Below, piece after piece: positions 15,428-20,431 of a stretch of DNA of 20,431 nt. How positions within the stretch are numbered: position 1 is the stretch's first letter; every line of letters begins with the position of its first letter. The translations under genes were made by a program, and so were the position numbers. The notes under the pieces were generated by a model that had not been told where the DNA came from, did not search any database, and saw only the letters and a list, made by a program, of their open reading frames with translations. The stretch is from an uncultured Bacilli bacterium (GTDB lineage Bacteria > Bacillota_I > Bacilli_A > RF39 > UBA660), in the NCBI GenBank assembly GCA_944358225.1, contig CALVQP010000012.1:1-20431 (forward strand), written 5' to 3'.

Positions 15428-15624
15428 AAAGTATTCCTCTTTCTTAAAGTAATATATATAAATAAAATTCCTACCAAGAGCACTAAACATTCTAGTTTTC
15501 TAATAATAAAATAAACATATTCTAAAAAACTATACCCCATAGTTAACAAATTTAAATAAAGAATAATAAATGTTAAACCAAGAGCACTAAAAAATATTCC
15601 TAAACTAAAAAGAATTATCTTCAT
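15424..15624 (-). CDS. Small two-helix membrane protein, 66 aa
   Basis: An unrecognised small hydrophobic protein with two predicted transmembrane helices (about residues 3-26 and 45-61) and a basic tail (LRKRN). The coding region is supported by the ATGA overlap with the DUF3603 gene and its position as first gene of the minus-strand group divergent from uppP. A GGGG-type ribosome binding site lies about 10 bases before the ATG. It could anchor or recruit the DUF3603 protein at the membrane; this rests only on the gene coupling. Confidence 0.65.
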   Translation of the reverse strand: MKIILFSLGIFFSALGLTFIILYLNLLTMGYSFLEYVYFIIRKLECLVLLVGILFIYITLRKRNTL

Positions 15625-15669
15625 TTATTTTAAACCCCTATCTAATTTTATTTCTTATTTTAAAATTTT

Positions 15670-15679
15670 ATTATATAAT
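15670..15679. promoter_or_regulatory. Palindromic -10 element between uppP and the 66-aa membrane gene
   Basis: ATTATATAAT is a perfect 10-bp palindrome containing TATAAT on both strands (plus 15674-15679, minus 15675-15670). It is centrally placed for the minus-strand gene (leader about 40 bases), but on the plus strand it would start RNA very close to the uppP ribosome binding site. No good -35 is visible for either direction. Confidence 0.35.
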
Positions 15680-15696
15680 TAATTAGGTGATAAAAT

Positions 15697-16503
15697 ATGG
15701 AATATATAAAATATGCTATTTTAGGCATTATTCAAGGAATTACTGAACCCCTTCCCATTTCTTCAAGTGGTCATTTACTGGTATTTCGCAATTTATTTAA
15801 CACTCAGATGTTTAACGATTTAAATTTTGAAATCGTCGTTAATTTTGCCTCTTTTTTAGCCATCCTTTTTATTTTTAGAAAAGACATTATTACCTTAATA
15901 AAAGGCTTTTTTGGTTTTATATTCAAAGACAAGAAAAAAAATGCTGCTACGTTTAAATACTGCATGCAAATTGTCGTTAGTACAATTCCCGTTGGTATAA
16001 TTGGTCTAATTTTTAAAGATAAAATTGAAAATCTTTTAGCTACTCCTAAAATTGTTGGCTTTGCTTTTTTAATAACTGCTATTGCGTTATTTGTGATTAA
16101 AAATATTAAAGGTGAAAAATCTGACAAAGACATAACGTTTAAAGATGCTATCTTAATCGGCTTACTACAAGCAGTTGCTTTATTCCCTGGTATTTCTCGC
16201 AGCGGTACAGTCTTAGTAGGTTGTCTACTTCGCAACTTTAAACGTACTACAGCTTTAAAATATACTTTTATTATGTATTTTCCCGTATCGATAGCTTCCT
16301 TTGGCCTAAGTGCTATTGACATTATTAAAGATAATACTTTAAATAGTGTTTTAGCCCCTTATATGATCGGCTTTATTTGCTCTTTAGTAGTTACTTACTT
16401 TGCTTATTTATGGTTATCTAAAATTGTTGAGAAAGGAAAAGTTTGGAAATTTTCTATCTACTGTTTATTAATGGGATTATTTACTTTAATATATTTTCGT
16501 TAA
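15697..16503 (+). CDS. uppP: Undecaprenyl-diphosphate phosphatase (BacA/UppP family)
   Basis: A 268-aa polytopic membrane enzyme that dephosphorylates undecaprenyl diphosphate to recycle the lipid carrier for peptidoglycan and teichoic acid synthesis. Its loss usually increases bacitracin sensitivity. Motif 1 is QGITEPLPISSSGH (13-26), with Q13 and E17 matching the (E/Q)xxxE pattern; motif 2 is FPGISRSG (163-170), including the essential Arg. Seven to eight hydrophobic helices cover the rest. The region after motif 1 reads VVNFASFLAI where most family members have a His/Gln-Leu-Gly-Thr/Ser sequence, a modest divergence. ATG 15697 has AGGTGAT 5 bases upstream. The gene stands alone, ending at a bidirectional terminator. 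Confidence 0.93.
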   Translation: MEYIKYAILGIIQGITEPLPISSSGHLLVFRNLFNTQMFNDLNFEIVVNFASFLAILFIFRKDIITLIKGFFGFIFKDKKKNAATFKYCMQIVVSTIPVGIIGLIFKDKIENLLATPKIVGFAFLITAIALFVIKNIKGEKSDKDITFKDAILIGLLQAVALFPGISRSGTVLVGCLLRNFKRTTALKYTFIMYFPVSIASFGLSAIDIIKDNTLNSVLAPYMIGFICSLVVTYFAYLWLSKIVEKGKVWKFSIYCLLMGLFTLIYFR

Positions 16504-16537
16504 AAAATTCTAGCAATTTGCTAGAATTTATTTTTTA
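16504..16537. terminator. Bidirectional terminator between uppP and the phosphodiester glycosidase gene
   Basis: AAATTCTAGC (16505-16514) pairs with GCTAGAATTT (16520-16529) around a 5-base loop. T-runs follow on both strands (ATTTTTT at 16530-16536 on plus, and Ts opposite 16502-16507 on minus). It overlaps the stop codon of the minus-strand gene. Confidence 0.88.
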
Positions 16538-17814
16538 ACAATCCAAGATGTAGCAATCGGTCTTGTTCTTAAAGCTCCCGTTGAATCAAATGGTTCATTA
16601 ATCCAACAATAAGCCTCGCTTTTATAATCACTACATGGCGAGTTATACTCTCTTTGCGCAATATCTTTTGGTAAAACCATTACCGTTGAAGTCCCACCAT
16701 CTAAATTAGCCGCATTAATTGCGTGATATCTTTGCATAATTTCTACTAAATCGACCATATCGGCTCCCTTAGTTCGACTACGATTAGAACTTACGACCAA
16801 AAGTAATACAATACCATCAGCTCTTTGACCAATGGCACTTCTTGCTGCTAGTCCCCAACCGCCATTGCCTCGTACATAAGACGGTTTTCCATTTACAATT
16901 AAAAATGGTCCCCAAGATACAGCATCTCTTACGCCCATCGCTAAAGCTTCGCTGGCAGTTTTATTTTTTAAAAGTACCAAAATATCATCATTTGTAAAAC
17001 CAATTATCCCTCCTGCTTGATTATAAGAGCTATACTCATTATTAGTTACTATTTTACCATCTTTAATGGTAATACTTGTAGGCATTCCCCCACTACTACT
17101 ATAATTAGGATCATAAAAACCTCCCGCATTAATAGCTAAGTAGGCATCTTCATCTTCAGCCATAGTCGTAACATACTGCCCACTTTTTCCAAGCATTTTC
17201 GTTACACCAACTTTAACTTTTGAAGGATCATAAATAGCGGCTAAATAGCCTTTTACTCCATTAAGTTCTAACTCTATTATTTTATATGGCAAATCTATAT
17301 CAACATCTAAAATTTCTTTATCATACTCATCAATAAATTCTGTTGCTCTTTTTTTACTCACCAACGACGTATCAGTACTTTCCCCACTTTCAATAACCAC
17401 ATTTTGCTCCATAACTTCCTTTATCTGCTCTTCATTATAAAATATTTTACAAATATATTGATGATTCATTGTTTGCATTGAAGTAGTAATCAGCCAAGTT
17501 CTAAAGCCCTTATATGGACCGTACAATATAAAGATAAAAGCAAAACAGCCAAGTACATATAAAAAGTAAATAATACTTAAAGTTACTTTTACCCATAGTT
17601 TCATTTTCTTTCTTAAAATACTACTTCTTTTAAAGATAATTAAAAATATTATTAAGCCAATGATAAGTAAGATAAATAAAACTATTAAAATATAATACAA
17701 CCATTCTTTAATCAAATAATTACTATTATAACCAATAGCTAACATTACCATCACTAGTGGTAATAAAGCACAAATAATAAAAACCCCTATTAAACTTTTA
17801 CTCCTTTTTTTCAT
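16528..17814 (-). CDS. Membrane-anchored phosphodiester glycosidase (NAGPA/DUF2233 family)
   Basis: A 428-aa protein with three N-terminal transmembrane helices (about 8-28, 38-61 and 74-97), a spacer and a C-terminal phosphodiester glycosidase (NAGPA-like) domain from about 175. Signature segments are INAGGFYD (228-235), AARSAIGQ (323-330), VVSSNRSRTKG (340-350) and NLDGGTSTVM (370-379). Family enzymes cleave sugar-1-phosphodiester bonds, such as the uncovering enzyme that removes GlcNAc from a phosphodiester. A surface glycopolymer such as teichoic acid is a plausible target, but this is inference. It is the last gene of the PAP2 operon, starting 2 bases after the rmuC stop with a weak ribosome binding site, so it probably depends on coupling. 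It ends at a bidirectional terminator. Confidence 0.88.
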   Translation of the reverse strand: MKKRSKSLIGVFIICALLPLVMVMLAIGYNSNYLIKEWLYYILIVLFILLIIGLIIFLIIFKRSSILRKKMKLWVKVTLSIIYFLYVLGCFAFIFILYGPYKGFRTWLITTSMQTMNHQYICKIFYNEEQIKEVMEQNVVIESGESTDTSLVSKKRATEFIDEYDKEILDVDIDLPYKIIELELNGVKGYLAAIYDPSKVKVGVTKMLGKSGQYVTTMAEDEDAYLAINAGGFYDPNYSSSGGMPTSITIKDGKIVTNNEYSSYNQAGGIIGFTNDDILVLLKNKTASEALAMGVRDAVSWGPFLIVNGKPSYVRGNGGWGLAARSAIGQRADGIVLLLVVSSNRSRTKGADMVDLVEIMQRYHAINAANLDGGTSTVMVLPKDIAQREYNSPCSDYKSEAYCWINEPFDSTGALRTRPIATSWIVKK

Positions 17815-17816
17815 AA

Positions 17817-18890
17817 CTACACACTACCGTTTTCCTCTGTTAATAACTTCTCTTCTAAATCAACACTGCTAATAGACTCAAATCTCTTAGTTATCTTATC
17901 TGTTGTTATATGAATATCCTTAACATCTTTTGTTACCGTCTCAATACTACGTGATAATTTATCCCAACGTAATCTATATTTATTAAATTCTACTCCTAAA
18001 CGATTTAATTCTTCATGAATAACTTTAGCATATTTATCACGTTCCATATTCTTTAAAATCATTTGAATGATACTTAAAGTACTCATTAAAGTAGTTGGCG
18101 ATGTAATCCATACTCTTTTAGCATAAGCATAGTTTAATAAATCTTGATGATAAGCATTAATTTCCGCAAAAATAGCCTCAGCCGGTAAAAACATAATTGC
18201 TTCTTGTGATGTTTGCCCTACCACAATATATTTACTACTTATAGCATCAATATGCTTTTTAACATCACTTTTAAAAAGTTTTTCATGAATCAAACGTTCT
18301 TCTTTACTTAAAGTTTTATCACTCATCTTTTGATAATTTTCTAAAGGAAATTTGGAATCTATAACAATAGTTCCTAAAGGAGCTGGAGCAAATACAATAG
18401 CATCAGCAATAAAACCATTATTTAATTTATACTGAATTTTATCGTTTTTATCCCCAAAAACACTAGTTAAAATATAATTTAAATTAACTTCTCCAAATAT
18501 TCCCCGCGTTTTTTTATCTGTTAATACACTTTGTAAACTAATAATTTCATTTGAAAGACCATCAATTTTTTTCTGAGCCTCATCAATTTTCGAAATACGT
18601 TCTAAAATACTATTAAAAGTTTTATTCGTTTTTTCAAAATTTTGATCAATTCTTTCATTAACTTTGTCATTAATTAAAAGTAATTTATTTTCAATCTTTT
18701 CATTCATTTTATCAAAATCATCACGCAAATCTTTACTAAAATCAACTTTAAAGTCCCCAATTTCTCTAGTAATATTCGTTTCAAATTTTCCTAATCTTTC
18801 TACAGTTGATGAAGAACCACTTAACTTAATTATCACTACAATTAATAAAACAATTACAATTATTCCTATTCCTATAACTACATACTCCAT
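17817..18890 (-). CDS. rmuC: RmuC-family protein
   Basis: A 357-aa protein. The N-terminal transmembrane helix (about 3-22) precedes a long coiled coil (about 30-125) and an RmuC domain. Family motifs are TDKKTRGIFGEVNL (124-137) and FIADAIVFAP with VIDSKFPLENYQK (160-187). D163, D178 and K180 fit the PD-(D/E)xK nuclease-like core proposed for RmuC. RmuC affects recombination at inverted repeats in E. coli; no enzymatic activity is established to my knowledge. The start is uncertain: ATG 18890 lacks a good ribosome binding site, while TTG 18899 overlaps the stop of the upstream gene as TTGA, the arrangement also seen at spmA/spmB. Either keeps the membrane helix. Confidence 0.88.
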   Translation of the reverse strand: MEYVVIGIGIIVIVLLIVVIIKLSGSSSTVERLGKFETNITREIGDFKVDFSKDLRDDFDKMNEKIENKLLLINDKVNERIDQNFEKTNKTFNSILERISKIDEAQKKIDGLSNEIISLQSVLTDKKTRGIFGEVNLNYILTSVFGDKNDKIQYKLNNGFIADAIVFAPAPLGTIVIDSKFPLENYQKMSDKTLSKEERLIHEKLFKSDVKKHIDAISSKYIVVGQTSQEAIMFLPAEAIFAEINAYHQDLLNYAYAKRVWITSPTTLMSTLSIIQMILKNMERDKYAKVIHEELNRLGVEFNKYRLRWDKLSRSIETVTKDVKDIHITTDKITKRFESISSVDLEEKLLTEENGSV

Positions 18891-18895
18891 ATACT

Positions 18896-19477
18896 TCAAT
18901 CCAATCTAAATTTTTTATTTATAAACCAACTTATAACATAAACAATCAAACATATAACAATTATTCTTAACAAAATAATAGGATTTTTTAAACTATCTAT
19001 TAAAGACGTTCCTATATATCCCCAAAAGTATACTAAAAATATTTTACCAATCATTAAAGCAAAAAGAAACCTTTTATAACTCATTTTAGTTAAACCAGCT
19101 GCAATATTTATTAAAAATGCCGGTGTAAAAGGAATGGCCATAATTACTACTAATTTAGCAAAACTAATTCTTTCTAAAACCTGCATTATTTTTTCTAATC
19201 TTTTCTTATCTTTTCTTTTTTTATCAACCCATCCTTTTACCTTTTTACGAAATAAAGTAAAAGACAACATACACCCAACTATAGTAAATATCCACGATAT
19301 AATAAAACCTACAATATTACCAAAAGCTAAAAAGTTAAGAGTAATAAAAGCAGATAAAGGTAAAAATGGCAATATAGACTCCACGCATATTAGAAGACAT
19401 CCTAAAATTGGTCCATAAATTCCCAGATTATTTAAAATTATTTCAATATAATTATTAATTTGATTAAATATATTCAT
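18896..19477 (-). CDS. TVP38/TMEM64-DedA type (VTT-domain) membrane protein
   Basis: A 193-aa polytopic membrane protein of the VTT/SNARE-associated superfamily. The VESILPFLPLSAFITLNFLAFG segment (about 33-54, acidic residue followed by prolines), the IAGL/IAAGL-type FTPAFLINIAAGLTKM region and the conserved Gly of IGKIFLVYFWGYIG match TVP38/DedA proteins. Several DedA-family members translocate undecaprenyl phosphate back across the membrane. The position directly after a PAP2 phosphatase makes such a role attractive, but specificity cannot be read from the sequence. The frame extends to a GTG at 19486 overlapping the PAP2 stop, but ATG 19477 with AGTGAT 4 bases upstream is preferred. It overlaps or abuts rmuC downstream. 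Confidence 0.85.
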   Translation of the reverse strand: MNIFNQINNYIEIILNNLGIYGPILGCLLICVESILPFLPLSAFITLNFLAFGNIVGFIISWIFTIVGCMLSFTLFRKKVKGWVDKKRKDKKRLEKIMQVLERISFAKLVVIMAIPFTPAFLINIAAGLTKMSYKRFLFALMIGKIFLVYFWGYIGTSLIDSLKNPIILLRIIVICLIVYVISWFINKKFRLD

Positions 19478-19482
19478 TGTTA

Positions 19483-20085
19483 TCACTTTGCTACCTTACT
19501 TAAGATATTTGTATATATAATTAAATAAATACCTGATACTAAAAATCCTCCAATAATATCACTTAAGTAATGCACTCCTAAATATATTCTACTAAATCCT
19601 ATTAAAATTATTAATAAACTTAACATTACACTACTAATTTTTTTTACTCTTTTATCTAAGTTAGTCCTATTTATAATATAAATTAATAAACCATAAAAAG
19701 CTAAACTAATCATTGCATGGCCACTAGGAAAACTATAAGAAGTTTCTTCCACTAAATGCTCAACACTAGGTCTAGGACGAGCCATAATTAATTTCAAGAA
19801 GTAGTTCAAACCAAAACAAATTAATGGATTTAAAAGAAAAAATAATCTGTGCATATTATTTTTTAGCCCCACCAAAACTAATATGAAAACTAAAGCTAAA
19901 AACCATATATTTGCCAAATTGGTAATAGCTTTAAATATCGGTGTTATCGAGTCTGCCCGAAGTGATATAACCATTTGCGTAAAGCTATTATCTAAAGTCT
20001 TTATAGTATTTGTTTTAACTAAAATAGCCAAAATAATAAACAAGATTAGCATAACTAGCAATATAACTTTTTGCCTACTTTTCAT
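19483..20085 (-). CDS. PAP2-family phosphatase (probable undecaprenyl-diphosphate or lipid phosphatase)
   Basis: A 200-aa membrane phosphatase with all three PAP2 motifs: KLIMARPRP (K98 to R105-P106), SFPSGH (P120-H123) and SRIYLGVHYLSD (S165-R166, H172, D176). Five to six hydrophobic helices surround them. Known bacterial relatives act on undecaprenyl diphosphate (BcrC/PgpB type) or phosphatidylglycerol phosphate on the outer face of the membrane. With UppP encoded 3 kb away and a DedA-type protein directly downstream, undecaprenyl carrier recycling is the favoured role (inference). The ATG has AGAGG 5 bases upstream. This is the first gene of a PAP2, TVP38/DedA, rmuC, phosphodiester glycosidase operon with a good promoter just upstream. 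Confidence 0.92.
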   Translation of the reverse strand: MKSRQKVILLVMLILFIILAILVKTNTIKTLDNSFTQMVISLRADSITPIFKAITNLANIWFLALVFILVLVGLKNNMHRLFFLLNPLICFGLNYFLKLIMARPRPSVEHLVEETSYSFPSGHAMISLAFYGLLIYIINRTNLDKRVKKISSVMLSLLIILIGFSRIYLGVHYLSDIIGGFLVSGIYLIIYTNILSKVAK

Positions 20086-20122
20086 AAAAACCTCTTTTCT
20101 TTTAAATTATGCCTATATTTTC

Positions 20123-20152
20123 ATTATACCATAGCCTAATACACGCTGTAAA
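20123..20152 (-). promoter_or_regulatory. SigA-type promoter of the PAP2 operon (extended -10)
   Basis: On the minus strand TTTACA (20152-20147, 5 of 6), an 18-bp spacer, then TATAAT (20128-20123) preceded by TGG. The arrangement matches the parC promoter. The -35 overlaps the U-tract of the parE terminator. Confidence 0.7.
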
Positions 20153-20180
20153 AAAGAAAAGTCAGACTTCTAACTTTTCT
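20150..20180 (-). terminator. Terminator of parE
   Basis: On the minus strand AGAAAAGTTAG (20180-20170) pairs with CTGACTTTTCT (20165-20155), 11 pairs including one G-U, around a 4-base loop, followed by five T. It overlaps the TAG stop of parE. Confidence 0.8.
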
Positions 20181-20431
20181 ATATTATTAAATCATCTTTA
20201 AGACTAAACTCTACATTTTCGTTAATCCATTCTTTACGTGGTTCTACTTGATCTCCCATCAATACTTTAACTCTTTTTTCAGCTAAAGCGGCATCTTGAA
20301 TATTTACTTTTATCAAAGAGCGATGTTTAGGATCCATAGTGGTGCTTTCTAATTGATCGGCATTCATCTCTCCAAGTCCTTTAAAACGCGAAATACGATA
20401 ACCACTTTTATCCTTTATAAACTCTTTAACT
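20179..20431 (-). CDS. parE: DNA topoisomerase IV subunit B, C-terminal end (partial)
   Basis: Only the last 84 codons are in the window; the 5' part lies beyond the right edge. The visible end contains GYRISRFKGLGEMNADQL, the conserved TOPRIM/C-terminal signature of type IIA topoisomerase B subunits, then AEKRVKVLMGDQVEPRKEWI and ENVEFSL. This matches Gram-positive ParE (NADQL, MGDxVEPRxxWI) better than GyrB. ParE supplies the ATPase half of topoisomerase IV with ParC. It ends in its own terminator, so it is not co-transcribed with the downstream PAP2 operon or with parC, which lies on the same strand about 10 kb away. Confidence 0.92.
   Translation of the reverse strand, partial: VKEFIKDKSGYRISRFKGLGEMNADQLESTTMDPKHRSLIKVNIQDAALAEKRVKVLMGDQVEPRKEWINENVEFSLKDDLII

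Noticed and set aside
15428..15490. Upstream extension of the DUF3603 gene to 15490
   Set aside because: It runs through the 66-aa membrane gene in another frame. ATG 15427 has AGAGG and an ATGA overlap.
15804..16322. 172-aa minus-strand open frame inside uppP
   Set aside because: Antisense shadow of a well-supported uppP gene, with no recognisable protein features. The same holds for frames at 9565-9762, 12533-12784, 13109-13297, 18664-18909, 19134-19418 and 19883-20134.

Overview
This window comes from a very AT-rich, low-GC Gram-positive genome (Bacillota, Bacilli-like). The evidence is the Bacillus-type gene set (YlbL, YlbJ, SpmA, SpmB, DUF1292 and DUF3603 proteins, Gram-positive ParE/ParC), AGGAG/GGTGAT ribosome binding sites, and TGA used as a stop codon (spmA, the TVP38/DedA gene, the 66-aa membrane gene), which rules out the Mycoplasma code. 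An uncultured gut Bacilli lineage is a reasonable guess, but no sequence here proves it. I see no tRNA, rRNA, CRISPR array, insertion sequence or phage gene. Genes are packed tightly and no gene-free stretch exceeds about 115 bases.

Layout, left to right. (1) 1-1765, minus strand: ylbL (membrane PDZ-Lon-type serine protease) followed by an unknown 212-aa gene and a terminator hairpin at the window edge. ylbJ (1809-2663, plus) diverges from ylbL. (2) 2648-7263, minus strand: a four-gene surface operon. Its first gene encodes a 1100-aa prepilin-like protein with InlB-type B-repeats and an unrecognised tyrosine-rich C-terminal region. It is followed by a bitopic protein and two small prepilins. 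No pilus motor, platform protein or prepilin peptidase is in the window. (3) 7372-11046, minus strand: parC, with its own strong promoter and a terminator, preceded by spmA-spmB. (4) 11160-13540, plus strand: a DacF/DacB-type D,D-carboxypeptidase and a membrane-anchored GH25 muramidase, ended by a bidirectional terminator. (5) 13622-15624, minus strand: a DUF1292 protein, an unknown basic protein, a lipoprotein, a DUF3603 (YjbA-like) protein and a two-helix membrane protein. (6) 15697-16503, plus strand: uppP. (7) 16528-20085, minus strand: a four-gene operon of PAP2 phosphatase, TVP38/DedA protein, RmuC-like protein and phosphodiester glycosidase. (8) 20179 to the right edge: the C-terminal end of parE.

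Themes. Much of the window serves the envelope: undecaprenyl-phosphate recycling (UppP, PAP2, perhaps the DedA-type protein), peptidoglycan trimming (carboxypeptidase, muramidase), glycan-phosphodiester chemistry and surface pilins. Three nucleoside-recognition (Gate) proteins linked to sporulation in Bacillus (YlbJ, SpmA, SpmB) sit near a sporulation-type carboxypeptidase. parE and parC, usually adjacent, are on the same strand but about 10 kb apart. The most novel-looking element is the modular-pilin operon, including a possible alternative start across an A7 tract at the beginning of the large pilin gene.
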